Counted from the stretch's first letter, positions 7,709 to 17,116 are shown. The stretch is 64,000 bases of DNA from a bacterium (GCA_016934955.1 JAFGRY010000017.1:1-64000), one strand, 5' to 3'. Program-made: numbers and translations. The notes: generated from the sequence alone by a model not told the origin.

Positions 7709-8584
7709 ATGAACAAGATTTCTGAGACTGACAGGGAAAACATATTTTTCTACGCCAACGAGGACGCAAAGTATTATGATATTGCAGAAGAGTTAACACA
7801 GCCTCATATGGATTTGATACATGATACGATGGTTGATTTAATTGAATATTCTTTGACTTGGAAGAAAGAAAAACCAAATCGTCCATTTTATATTTTAGAT
7901 GTTGCATCGGGTACAGGTGCGGAGGCATTTAGGTTGTTGGAAAGGTTTGGTGATGATGTTCATATTGTCGCTGTTGATTTTAGCCCCCCCATGAACAATG
8001 AGTTTAAGAACAAGTTTAAAGCCAAATATCCAGATGAGAAATTTGAATCAAAAATTACATTGATTGAGGAGGATTTTTTTTCTGAAAAATGTAGTGTTGA
8101 TGAGTTATTAAAATTGATACCAGAAGCACAGCACTTAGTAAAGTTTGATGCTGTGATTGCAGGTTTTTTCCTTCACCATTATCCGACGAAAATTAAACAA
8201 TTGTTTTTTGATCAGACTTACAATCTCCTTAGAAAAAATGGTGTGCTCGTACTTTGTGAAGCTATGAGTTTTCAATCAAATGAGCTTAGTGAATATGCAC
8301 ATGATTTTGGTGAAAAATGGATGAAGAAACAATTTTCTAAGCCGGATGAATATTTAAAAAAAAATGTGAAAGCATTGGGTGACCAAGCAAATTTTATGAA
8401 AAAAAAATGGCTAAAACATTGGAATTATTTTCATATTTATTCACCAGACAATATTTATAAAAACTATAACAATGATAATAAAAAGCTAATGAGCTATTTA
8501 GATTTTGCATCTGTTGCTGATTATAAATATATCGGTATTCCTTTTAGGATGTGGGAAGCAGGAATTTTATGGGCAAAGAGTTAA
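7709..8584 (+). CDS. SAM-dependent class I methyltransferase
   Basis: This 291-residue protein has motif I ILDVASGTGAEAFRLL, an acidic residue ending the next strand (IVAVDFSPP), and a post-I region FDAVIAGFFLHHY typical of class I methyltransferases. The N terminus FFYANEDAKYYDIAEE resembles small-molecule or tRNA methyltransferases of the UbiE/CmoA-like group. It lies 6 bp after the ABC ATPase gene and overlaps the histidine kinase gene by 16 bp, so it is part of the same transcription unit. Substrate is unknown. It could modify the transported compound or a signalling molecule. Confidence 0.75.
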   Translation: MNKISETDRENIFFYANEDAKYYDIAEELTQPHMDLIHDTMVDLIEYSLTWKKEKPNRPFYILDVASGTGAEAFRLLERFGDDVHIVAVDFSPPMNNEFKNKFKAKYPDEKFESKITLIEEDFFSEKCSVDELLKLIPEAQHLVKFDAVIAGFFLHHYPTKIKQLFFDQTYNLLRKNGVLVLCEAMSFQSNELSEYAHDFGEKWMKKQFSKPDEYLKKNVKALGDQANFMKKKWLKHWNYFHIYSPDNIYKNYNNDNKKLMSYLDFASVADYKYIGIPFRMWEAGILWAKS

Positions 8585-10620
8585 TTCGAAAAATCAATAC
8601 ATTTAAAACAGAATTAATGAATAAATGTATTAATTCTGAAGAATTAGATGATGTTGACTATTTATTGCCTGTATTGCAAGAATATGCAGAAGAAAAATCT
8701 GATTTCCATTTAAATGATCTTGGCTTAGGTGTTGGTAGTATATTCCTGATAGATTCGATTAATCGAGAACTAATACCACTTTTTACAGATCACATGGGAC
8801 AATCTGCATTTGGATTCCAATATCAACCTCGTATAAGTAGAACTCATAATGAACTTTTTGATGCAATGTTTTCTTCTTGGAGATTAACTGAGGAGTTGGG
8901 TTCTTTAATTGATCCACTTAGTTCAGAAAAATACCCCCCTGAATATCTGTATTATATGTTACCTGAGGGTTACATATTGAATTATAATAGCGACCAACTT
9001 TCTATTACAAACAATCACTATGTGTCTGCAGGGGAGATAATATTTTTTATGCTTCTCTGGCGTATTTTATTAAGGGATATTCAATTCAATACACATCGAC
9101 AAGAAAAAAACAGAATAAATATAATATTTCATGAAACGATGAGAGAATATTTAACTTACCGTGAATGCAAATGGCTTGAATTTATAAGTTCAGGTTTGAA
9201 TTTAGATTTAATTAACTTATGGAAAAATCAAATTGAGTTATATTTTGATTTTGCTGATAACTTTGAAGATTCAATATTAAAGGATTTAATTGCCTTAAAA
9301 AGCCTTATGGTTCCAAGTAGTAATGGTGAACATCAAAATATAGATACTTCATCATTATTATTTAAGTATGTCGAATCAAAAATACAAACAAATGCAGAAA
9401 AAAAACAATTAGAACTGTTCATGGATTTTTATACCTCTAACAATCCAACAGGAATTTGCAGTATAGATGTGTTTATTTCTACTATTAAATCATTATTTTA
9501 TAAAATGTTTTATAAGAATAATGAATCTACTGAGTCTGATCCAATACATATGCTCAATCAGCTTCATCTTTTTGCACGTTTCCCAATTTTACCTTATTTT
9601 TATTGGTGCCTTTGTTCAAAAAGAATCTGGTGTCATTTAACTTTTCCTGTTTGGTACTCCCCCTCACCAGCCTATTTAATACATTCTGCTTTTTCTAGTA
9701 ATAATGATAACCAACTTCTTTACAATTCATATTGTAATGCAAGAGAATCCTTGCCTACTATAAAAACAACAGCTGTAGCATTTGCAGTTTTAAGTATAAC
9801 TCCAATAAATGAATTAGATCAAAGCATAAAAGATATCGGCTATAATGCAAACTCTATTGAAGTATTGAAACAGTATATTAGAATATATTCTGATATTTTA
9901 ATTGATAGCTCATTTTATAAACGAATACAAAGGAAATCAATTGAATTAGATGCAACAGAGTATATAGCTAACACATATATCCATGAGGTAAAGGGCGTAC
10001 TTAATGAAATTATTGAAATTATCGTTAATAGTTGCCGTAACCAAAGAATTCCTATAGAAGGTAGTCAGTTTGAGCATGCTATTGAAGCTGCAAGGTATCA
10101 GCATGAAAATTTTGATAGTGTGCTTTTTAAATTGAGGAAAAAAATTACAGTTGATTCGAGAGATATTAATCTGAATACGCTTATAAATGAAGTTGTAAAT
10201 ATATTTCAAAGACAAGATAAAAATGTGATATATTCAGACAAAGGAGTAGATATTGTAGTTATCGCAGACGATAGATTGTTAAAAAATATATTATGGGAAC
10301 TTATTATTAACGCCATTGAAAAAAATAGGGTGCCCAGTCAAAGAGACAATAGAAAATTGAAGATATTGATTGAAAATGATTATTATGTTGATCCTTCGAC
10401 AGAAACAAAGGAAGTAGTAGTTACAGTTAGTGATAATGGGAAAGGTCTACCAAAAGAGTTAAAGGAAGGATATGGACTTTCAGCAATAAAAAGAGGTTTA
10501 CGTTTTTTACAAGATGAAGTAGCAAAAATGCATATTAATTACATATCGAAATTATGGATTGACAGCACCCATACACCTGGCGTAAAAATTTGTTTCAATT
10601 TACCGATTATGGAGGAGTAG
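8569..10620 (+). CDS. Cytosolic sensor histidine kinase-like protein (GHKL ATPase)
   Basis: This 683-residue protein has no membrane segment. Residues 1-450 are a large region I do not recognise. A dimerisation/phosphoacceptor helix follows with His472 in YIHEVKGVLNEI, then a GHKL ATPase: N box LWELIINAIEKN, G1 VSDNGKGLP and G2-like EGYGLSAIKRG. ATG 8569 is chosen because AGGA precedes it by a few bases; the upstream GTG 8551 lacks this. It overlaps the methyltransferase gene by 16 bp and ends 3 bp before the response-regulator gene, so the two form a two-component pair. The input may come from the ABC transporter or the large N-terminal region. Confidence 0.75.
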   Translation: MGKELIRKINTFKTELMNKCINSEELDDVDYLLPVLQEYAEEKSDFHLNDLGLGVGSIFLIDSINRELIPLFTDHMGQSAFGFQYQPRISRTHNELFDAMFSSWRLTEELGSLIDPLSSEKYPPEYLYYMLPEGYILNYNSDQLSITNNHYVSAGEIIFFMLLWRILLRDIQFNTHRQEKNRINIIFHETMREYLTYRECKWLEFISSGLNLDLINLWKNQIELYFDFADNFEDSILKDLIALKSLMVPSSNGEHQNIDTSSLLFKYVESKIQTNAEKKQLELFMDFYTSNNPTGICSIDVFISTIKSLFYKMFYKNNESTESDPIHMLNQLHLFARFPILPYFYWCLCSKRIWCHLTFPVWYSPSPAYLIHSAFSSNNDNQLLYNSYCNARESLPTIKTTAVAFAVLSITPINELDQSIKDIGYNANSIEVLKQYIRIYSDILIDSSFYKRIQRKSIELDATEYIANTYIHEVKGVLNEIIEIIVNSCRNQRIPIEGSQFEHAIEAARYQHENFDSVLFKLRKKITVDSRDINLNTLINEVVNIFQRQDKNVIYSDKGVDIVVIADDRLLKNILWELIINAIEKNRVPSQRDNRKLKILIENDYYVDPSTETKEVVVTVSDNGKGLPKELKEGYGLSAIKRGLRFLQDEVAKMHINYISKLWIDSTHTPGVKICFNLPIMEE

Positions 10621-10623
10621 TAA

Positions 10624-11607
10624 ATGATTGAGATACTTGTTGTTGAAGATTCAGTTACCCATCAAAAAACAATAAAGGACGAATTAGTATCAAAAGGTTA
10701 TAGCGTTGAAATTGCAGGATGCCTTGAAGCTGCTATCGAATATATTGATATGAAAAATTGGGCTGCTCTTGTCGTTGATATGAAATTACCAACTGAAGAA
10801 ATGCCTAAAGGGGACTTACATGCAGGCGTAAAAGTAATAGACTACTGCCGCAAAAAAAGACCTTTTACTAAATGTGTCGTTCTTACTCAAAAGGAAAGTC
10901 TTACCCATGAGACAGAAAAGTTAATAAAATGTCTTGAAGCAGACGCTTTCCGTTGGGTGTACAAAGGTGAAGATGGGTACCTTGAAAGGTTATCTTCCAA
11001 AGTTAGAGAAGCTGTTGATTTCTATAAACAAGATAACGGTGGAATACAGTATATCCGAGAACATTATATGAATCGATTGGGTTGTAGTATTCATACAAGT
11101 GATAATAGGTGCACTCCTGATATAATTAATGAAATCAAAGATAAATATTCAGATAAAAATGTATTTTTAGCAATACCTTATAAGGATTATGATGATCGTA
11201 AAAAAGCGATTGAAGATATAGTTGAAATGGCTGGATTAAATTCAATAATTGCCAAGAATGAACCGGATCACAATGTGAAGGTATGTAATTTCTGCTGTGC
11301 GATAAAAAAATGTAAATATGTTATTGCAGATGTGTCAAAGGTTGATTGTGTGAATGTTATGTATGAAGTAGGATTAAGCCATGCATTGTCAAAACGTGTT
11401 GCTTTGCTGTTTAATAAAGATGATGACGAAAAAGGCTTAATAACTGAGATGCCATGGGATATATCAGTTTTTATCCCGATTGAATATGGCCCCAATGATG
11501 GCAAGACTATATCTAGGTTAAGGCAAGGTTTAGCTGATTGGTTTATACGAAATGCAAAAAATGATGTTAATATTGAAAATTTAACAACTATTATACCTAC
11601 TCACTAA
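10624..11607 (+). CDS. Response regulator fused to NDT/TIR-like domain
   Basis: This 327-residue protein has an intact receiver domain (1-130): acidic pair E8-D9, phospho-acceptor D52 in VVDMKLP, T88 and K114. Instead of a DNA-binding output domain, residues about 175-310 form a deoxyribosyltransferase/TIR-like Rossmannoid domain, with NVFLAIPYKDYDD, an internal FCCAIKKCKYVIADVSK and the motif NVMYEVGLSHAL. Members of that fold bind or cleave nucleotides and occur as effectors in conflict systems. GGAGGAG at the end of the kinase gene serves as its ribosome-binding site. The reading is a kinase-controlled nucleotide-acting effector; the enzymatic activity is inferred. Confidence 0.7.
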   Translation: MIEILVVEDSVTHQKTIKDELVSKGYSVEIAGCLEAAIEYIDMKNWAALVVDMKLPTEEMPKGDLHAGVKVIDYCRKKRPFTKCVVLTQKESLTHETEKLIKCLEADAFRWVYKGEDGYLERLSSKVREAVDFYKQDNGGIQYIREHYMNRLGCSIHTSDNRCTPDIINEIKDKYSDKNVFLAIPYKDYDDRKKAIEDIVEMAGLNSIIAKNEPDHNVKVCNFCCAIKKCKYVIADVSKVDCVNVMYEVGLSHALSKRVALLFNKDDDEKGLITEMPWDISVFIPIEYGPNDGKTISRLRQGLADWFIRNAKNDVNIENLTTIIPTH

Positions 11608-11630
11608 TATTTGACACTGGAATTTACTCA

Positions 11631-12134
11631 ATGAACGTTTTAATGTGTTCAAAATCAGAATATGGTACATCTTTTAAAAATCATAATATCGAAATATATA
11701 AAAATTATGTTGAGATGGCCGATCGAATCAGTCAAAGAAGACTAACTTCAAATTCATTTTTTCTTACAATTAATACAGTAATTATTGGTGCAGTGGGTTA
11801 TGTTGGCTTCGGAGAAGTCGGCAAAGTTGATCCTAAATTTTATTCATTGATAGCGATTGCGGGAATTGTTCTGTGCTTTCTTTGGTTCGCGCTCATCCTT
11901 TCATATAAAAGCATGAATACATATAAGTTTAAAGTTATTCATGAGATTGAAAAATTACTACCTTTGGCACCATATGCTCGGGAATGGGAATTAGCAAAAA
12001 AAGGTAAAGATTGGTCGAAACATATTCCATTTACATATATTGAGATGTTAGTGCCTTGGGTTTTTATACTACTACATTTATTTGTATTATTCTATAGTCA
12101 AAGGGCACATCCGTTTCCGATTATTCACTGCTAA
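11631..12134 (+). CDS. SLATT/RipA-like membrane protein
   Basis: This 167-residue protein has an amphipathic start (EIYKNYVEMADRISQRR), membrane helices at about 44-62 and 74-95, a conserved cytosolic segment (FKVIHEIEKLLPLAPYAREW) and a third helix near 140-157. The layout matches the RipA-like octameric membrane protein family and resembles SLATT two-helix effectors, which are predicted pore formers paired with nucleotide-sensing proteins. It sits 23 bp after the response regulator with the nucleotide-binding-like domain. A pore effector in an abortive response is plausible but not shown. Confidence 0.6.
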   Translation: MNVLMCSKSEYGTSFKNHNIEIYKNYVEMADRISQRRLTSNSFFLTINTVIIGAVGYVGFGEVGKVDPKFYSLIAIAGIVLCFLWFALILSYKSMNTYKFKVIHEIEKLLPLAPYAREWELAKKGKDWSKHIPFTYIEMLVPWVFILLHLFVLFYSQRAHPFPIIHC

Positions 12135-12196
12135 ATAAATATTTATCTACCGTCAATTAATAACAAGTCAATCTGAAACAAAAGTTGGAGAATTTT

Positions 12197-12889
12197 ATGA
12201 AATTTATTAGAAGTACTTATCTTATGCTTCTTGTTCTTGTAACTTTAAGCTATCAATCAGCTTCCTCCCAATCAAACAATAAAACAGACGAAAAATTAAA
12301 TACAAATAGTAATGAAGTTATAGAAAATCAATCAAATTCAACATTTATTAATGCATCAGCTGAACTTTTAGTTGTTAAAGATTTTACTACCTCTGATTTT
12401 AAATTTTTTAAAAGTTACTCTTCTTTATTTAGTATGTTTATCCGCTATCGTACGACTATCGATAAAAAGGATAATGTAAATGATTTCCTGCTTACTGATT
12501 TTTATTTTAATATTTTTCCTCACATTGATGCTGTATTTGAATTACAGGCAGGCTCTGGTTTTGGTACAATACCAAGATTTGGCATGCAGTATCTAAACAC
12601 CTTCAATGCATTTTTTTGCTATGTTCTTTATTCATACGGTACTAAGGACAACACCATAGAATTAGAACATATTTTCTCGTATGGCATTCCACTCAATCAA
12701 AGTCTCCAATTAAAACCACAGCTTGAATTAATAGTAAATTATATGGATAGTAAATATAATTTCATAATAGCTAGATCAAGACTAGGGTTGAAGTTTTCAA
12801 AATACTGTTGTGGCATTGGGGCTGATATTCTTGATGTTCCAAACCAAACTGATACATCATATGGCGTTTTTTGCCAAATTGAATTTTAA
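12197..12889 (+). CDS. Secreted protein, probable outer-membrane beta-barrel
   Basis: This 230-residue protein has a signal peptide (KFIRSTYLMLLVLVTLSYQSASSQ) followed by a Ser/Asn-rich linker and alternating hydrophobic strands, ending with phenylalanine (FCQIEF), a pattern of outer-membrane barrels. ATG 12197 follows GGAG at 12187-12190 with 6-nt spacing; an upstream TTG at 12185 is part of that site. It belongs to the same run of genes as its neighbours, 62 bp after the SLATT-like gene. No family was recognised; an export or uptake pore for the system's small molecule is one guess. Confidence 0.55.
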   Translation: MKFIRSTYLMLLVLVTLSYQSASSQSNNKTDEKLNTNSNEVIENQSNSTFINASAELLVVKDFTTSDFKFFKSYSSLFSMFIRYRTTIDKKDNVNDFLLTDFYFNIFPHIDAVFELQAGSGFGTIPRFGMQYLNTFNAFFCYVLYSYGTKDNTIELEHIFSYGIPLNQSLQLKPQLELIVNYMDSKYNFIIARSRLGLKFSKYCCGIGADILDVPNQTDTSYGVFCQIEF

Positions 12890-12901
12890 AGCGGTTAGTG
12901 T

Positions 12902-13639
12902 ATGATAAAATTAGAGCCTAATACGACTCCACCTCATGTTTCAATGGCTGAGATTCGTGAGATGACTATAAGGCATTCAGATGAAGTCCGTTTCAATGTC
13001 ATTGAAACAAATAATCATAAAGTTCATATTGTAGCATTAAAAACTGTTTATTTTTCAGACGATTTTGGCGACAGCCGATATTTTGCCAAAAAAATCCCTG
13101 AATTTATCAAAGGTCGTTTCCTGGAAATTGGTTGTGGAACTGGTGTGGTTGCAATAGCAGCAACCCTTGAAAACATTGAATACTTTAATGATCATACTAG
13201 TCAATTCATTGCCGTTGATATTAATCATGATGCAGTTAAGAGTTCAATAATAAATTCATTAATTAATGCTTGTGAAGGAAAAATTGAGTTTAGGGTAAGC
13301 GATGTTTTTTCTTCAATTAAACAGGATGAACGGTTCGATTGTATTTTCTGGAACCACCCTTTTCACAGAGGTAATAAAAACGAAGACATTATTATGCGAG
13401 CTTGCTTTGATCCTGACTTTAAAGGATTTGAAGAATATGTAAGAGATGGCTTTAATTATCTGAATAAAAATGGCAAGCTTTTATTGGGCTCAGGCAATTT
13501 TGCTGATTTAGAAGATATGCGAGATATACTTAACACATATAAATGTGAGTTGGTTTTAATGGACTACATACATAGACCATTTGAAGTAACATCAGGCCAA
13601 CTTAAAACTTTCAATATTTATGAAGTAGTAAAGAAATGA
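12902..13639 (+). CDS. Class I methyltransferase with NHPF motif
   Basis: This 245-residue protein has motif I FLEIGCGTGVVAIAA, an acidic residue in IAVDINHDA and motif IV WNHPF, the NPPF/Y variant seen in methyltransferases that act on exocyclic or ring nitrogens (HemK, RsmC/RlmG types) and some small-molecule enzymes. It is 12 bp after the barrel-like gene and overlaps the next gene by 4 bp (ATGA). It is the second methyltransferase of the run. With no restriction enzyme nearby, a DNA-modification role is not supported. Confidence 0.7.
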   Translation: MIKLEPNTTPPHVSMAEIREMTIRHSDEVRFNVIETNNHKVHIVALKTVYFSDDFGDSRYFAKKIPEFIKGRFLEIGCGTGVVAIAATLENIEYFNDHTSQFIAVDINHDAVKSSIINSLINACEGKIEFRVSDVFSSIKQDERFDCIFWNHPFHRGNKNEDIIMRACFDPDFKGFEEYVRDGFNYLNKNGKLLLGSGNFADLEDMRDILNTYKCELVLMDYIHRPFEVTSGQLKTFNIYEVVKK

Positions 13640-16077
13640 AAAGTATACTCTATCAAATTAAGTTGCATATAAGCAACAGAGAACGAATACTTGAAAATAT
13701 ATTTGATTACTTAATTATTTTTCTATTGAATTTTCTGGTTTCATTTCTTCTTTTCCCTTTCCACTATCTGATATTAATTCCGATTTTAATTTTTAACATT
13801 ATTGGTGGGATGTTATTACTTAAAGCCAGCAAAGTAGTAAAAAATAAAGTTATAGGCATTATATTATTGTCATGTAGCATATTGTGGGCCCTTTTCGGTC
13901 CTTTAATCATTTTAGATAGCCCCCTCTATATCTATACACCCAGAATTGCATTATATCAATCTAAATTTATACCTATATCCCGTGAAAATAAAATTAGCAT
14001 TGGATTAGTACAATTAACTGATCCATTGAGACCATATATTTATAAATATTTGAGATCAATATTTGGCACAAATATAACTTTTTTAAGAAATTACAGACTA
14101 AACGATAATATATATATTGATATACCTGTTGAATGGAAGTTTGAACATATACAACCTAATCCAAATAGTTATTTGCCAGGAAGACAAGTGTTAAGCTTGC
14201 TTATTCCAATGATTTCATACTCATATGGATATAATGTAGAATCCGATCAAGTTTTTTTAAGTAATAATCCTAAAATCAATTTTACTTTTGGTATCTGTAG
14301 TAACTCTTTAGTAGAAACACATTATGATTACGACAAATCGACTGTTAAATGGGAAGCAGTTTGTATCGCTAATGAAACAAATGAGGATGTTTTAAAATAC
14401 ATCTGTTTTATTAGTGAAGGAATAAAGAATGTATCCTTCGGTCGGTCAGAAGATGCAATTAATAATTTATTACTAGGGCTTCAATATGCACCTAATCATT
14501 TGGAGAAAGCACGGGCATGTGTTTTACTGTCAAACATAACAATGAATATTAATCGTGGGAATGTTGGTCTCATACAAATGGTTCCATTTCTTCATGTAGC
14601 ATTTAACAATTTAAATGCATATACATCTAATTTGATTACAAAAAAAAATACTCCAATATTGAACTGGATTCATGAAAATTTATCACGTAATTATTCAAGA
14701 TTTGATGTTTTCAAAGCATTCTCAGATTCTCTTTCTCATTATTCATTCAATCCTATTAAGTCATCTAAACAGACTGTTAATATTCTTTCAAACATTCAAA
14801 AGTTTAACAGGCATGATTTTGAAGGATTTTTTAGTAATAACTTTGGTGCTGACAATAATCAGGGGACTAATTATTTCAATACAAAAATAAAATACTATAA
14901 TAATTGTACACCAAATGAAATTGATTCAATATTAGCTAAATGTGCAAAATCAGAAAGATTACTACTTTATGAATTGTTGGGAATTGATTATAAAAGTCTC
15001 TATAGGTTAATAAATAAATCCATACTTCAATCAAATCAATTAGAAAAAGAAGTTGATTCGCTAATTACTTTTTGTGAAGATGAAATTAATGTGTGTGATG
15101 AAATGCTAGAAAATGTATGTAAACTTCCGAAGAAATATCAAGATGTATACACATCCAAGCTTGTACATATGAATTTGTGTTTAAATTTCTATCTCAATCT
15201 GTTTGGAAACAAGTTAAAAAACAATAATAAAATGTATAATTTTGAAGACCCGATAAAATATTCAAAGAAACGTAATAGATTACCTCGTCTTTTATTATTG
15301 CACACAGAAAATTGTAAATTTGTTAACAATTTTTTTAATAATGCGATTGATTCATCCGCTCAGAATCGAATAGCCGAACTACCGTACAATATTCAAAATA
15401 AACCGAATTCTAATTGGTGGTCTGATAATTTTCAACAATGGTACTTCAGGTATTTTATTTCAAAACTATCTTCAGTTAAGTTAAATATTTCACCGGACAG
15501 TACAAGAAAATCTTTACCAGATCTTTCAGATCGTTCAGAAACATACATAATTCCAAAAATATGGCATTGTTTGACACAATCTGCAATCAGCAAAAATTTG
15601 AATGAAATTGAAGATAACGAATTGTATAATGTTTTACAGGCATCCAATTATGAGCTCATATTTGGTAGATTAGAAAAGCATATAAATTTTGAATATCTAT
15701 TGATTGCTCCTCAGGAGTCCAATTCTGAAATAATGTATAAGAACATTTCTAATCATGCAGATGCTATATGGCGTAAAATACTTAATTTTGGAATATCATT
15801 TAATGAGATTGTAGTAGCTAATAAAGATAATCCTAAAATAAAAATGTATAGTGATACTTCTGGCTATATTAATGGAAAAGATTTGATTCCTGAGTTGGAA
15901 CACGATTTACTTAAATTAAGAATAAATGAATATAGTAAGCCTATCAATACATCAAATGGTATTTTCATAATAAAAATTATTGATATAATTGGTTCTGATA
16001 ATTACAAGGAATATACAAAAACCATTGAACTTGGCCCTGGTAGAATAATGAAATATGGGTTTTCAAAAATTAAATAA
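13636..16077 (+). CDS. Large uncharacterised membrane protein
   Basis: This 813-residue protein has two hydrophobic hairpins near the N terminus (about 24-66 and 70-95) and a long soluble remainder (about 100-813) rich in Asn, Ile and Lys. I recognise no catalytic motif. The only local features are low-complexity Asn-rich stretches and a paired helix region around 480-520. It overlaps the methyltransferase gene by 4 bp and closes cassette 2. It may be a membrane-anchored sensor or effector of the preceding system. Confidence 0.6.
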   Translation: MKSILYQIKLHISNRERILENIFDYLIIFLLNFLVSFLLFPFHYLILIPILIFNIIGGMLLLKASKVVKNKVIGIILLSCSILWALFGPLIILDSPLYIYTPRIALYQSKFIPISRENKISIGLVQLTDPLRPYIYKYLRSIFGTNITFLRNYRLNDNIYIDIPVEWKFEHIQPNPNSYLPGRQVLSLLIPMISYSYGYNVESDQVFLSNNPKINFTFGICSNSLVETHYDYDKSTVKWEAVCIANETNEDVLKYICFISEGIKNVSFGRSEDAINNLLLGLQYAPNHLEKARACVLLSNITMNINRGNVGLIQMVPFLHVAFNNLNAYTSNLITKKNTPILNWIHENLSRNYSRFDVFKAFSDSLSHYSFNPIKSSKQTVNILSNIQKFNRHDFEGFFSNNFGADNNQGTNYFNTKIKYYNNCTPNEIDSILAKCAKSERLLLYELLGIDYKSLYRLINKSILQSNQLEKEVDSLITFCEDEINVCDEMLENVCKLPKKYQDVYTSKLVHMNLCLNFYLNLFGNKLKNNNKMYNFEDPIKYSKKRNRLPRLLLLHTENCKFVNNFFNNAIDSSAQNRIAELPYNIQNKPNSNWWSDNFQQWYFRYFISKLSSVKLNISPDSTRKSLPDLSDRSETYIIPKIWHCLTQSAISKNLNEIEDNELYNVLQASNYELIFGRLEKHINFEYLLIAPQESNSEIMYKNISNHADAIWRKILNFGISFNEIVVANKDNPKIKMYSDTSGYINGKDLIPELEHDLLKLRINEYSKPINTSNGIFIIKIIDIIGSDNYKEYTKTIELGPGRIMKYGFSKIK

Positions 16078-16214
16078 AAAAATATTAATATTAAGTTGCT
16101 TTAAATGGCGAAATAAATTAATGTTGTGTAACAAGGATTTCGCTTGAATATTAAATTAAATGGATAGTATAATTTTGGACAGTGCTTATGACTCACATTG
16201 ATTGCCCAGAAACC

Positions 16215-16402
16215 ACATAACACAATAATGAACAGGATTTGGCCGTAACGTATCATTTTCAAAATTCAATTATGCCACCGTGATGAAAGTGGCATTCCTT
16301 CCAGTCCAGACACTTGGGGTTAATCAGTGCATTCATTCCATTTTTTATTTGTCGTTGGTTAAAGTTATCGTTTGGCCAAACCTGTTATTATCAACGTTAG
16401 AC
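16215..16402 (+). other. attC2 integron recombination site
   Basis: R'' box ACATAAC (16215-16221) and R' box GTTAGAC (16396-16402) bound a 188-bp imperfect palindrome. Arm 16225-16244 pairs with 16374-16391 over 18 bp, leaving G16230 and A16237 extrahelical. ACCACATAAC at 16212-16221 is a perfect 10-bp complement of GTTATGTGGT at 3524-3533, so both ends belong to one cassette. A weak 7-bp stem (16108-16114 with 16137-16143) lies between the 813-residue gene and the site. No gene was seen in 16078-16455. Confidence 0.88.
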
Positions 16403-16455
16403 GAGTGTAATAATAGTGCCTTTATCTATTTGAATAATACTATTGAGGAATGTTC

Positions 16456-17094
16456 ATGAAAAATGATTCACAAGACAAATTTGATAAACTTCATAAAGAA
16501 ATATCTGATGAAGTAAAAGAAATACTGATGGGAAGGCTTTATGGATCAGGGGAGAAAATATATTTATCGAAAGACGAAAAAATATCTATACTAAATCAAA
16601 TTAAGTATGAAGTGGATAAAATAGTTGAGCTAGAAAAAGATAAATTAGAATCTGGAAAGACAAAGGTTATTGAAGAGATTCGGGATAAAATTGATATAAA
16701 TCTAAATGATAAAGTAAATAAAGCAAAAAATATGATTAGAAACTACATATATACAATAATATTTGTATTTACATTGGGTGGTATCTTAACCTATCAAAGT
16801 ATTAGGAACATGGCTGCAGAAAAAGCTGCAAAATTCATCGTTGAAGAATCTAATTTGAAAAACTTAATTATTAATACTGTTACGGATTCGTTATCAAAAC
16901 AAAATAATGATATAATTCGAAAAATAAATATGGAATCAAATGCTTTTTTAGAACAATTACATATGAATGCATTGTCGAGTGATTCATTGTTCACTGATTT
17001 ACAAAATCACCACAATCAACTTATTAATGAGTCCATGAAGAAATTTGATGATGTCATATTAGTTTTAGATAGAGTTGAGAAGAAATTCAAATAA
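16456..17094 (+). CDS. Coiled-coil protein with one membrane helix
   Basis: This 212-residue protein has a charged helical N-terminal half (about 1-93), a single membrane helix near 97-114 (IYTIIFVFTLGGILTYQ) and a C-terminal coiled coil. No enzymatic motif is visible. GAGGA at 16445-16449 is 6 nt before ATG 16456, so the upstream ATG 16450 is unlikely. It is the first gene of cassette 3, 22 bp before a second membrane protein. The pair may form a membrane-associated complex; function is unknown. Confidence 0.65.
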   Translation: MKNDSQDKFDKLHKEISDEVKEILMGRLYGSGEKIYLSKDEKISILNQIKYEVDKIVELEKDKLESGKTKVIEEIRDKIDINLNDKVNKAKNMIRNYIYTIIFVFTLGGILTYQSIRNMAAEKAAKFIVEESNLKNLIINTVTDSLSKQNNDIIRKINMESNAFLEQLHMNALSSDSLFTDLQNHHNQLINESMKKFDDVILVLDRVEKKFK

Positions 17095-17116
17095 TACTTA
17101 TTTGTAAGGTATTAAC

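Noticed and set aside
12902-13639. Methyltransferase as part of a restriction-modification system
   Set aside because: The NHPF motif alone is not enough, and no nuclease or recognition domain is encoded nearby in the cassette.
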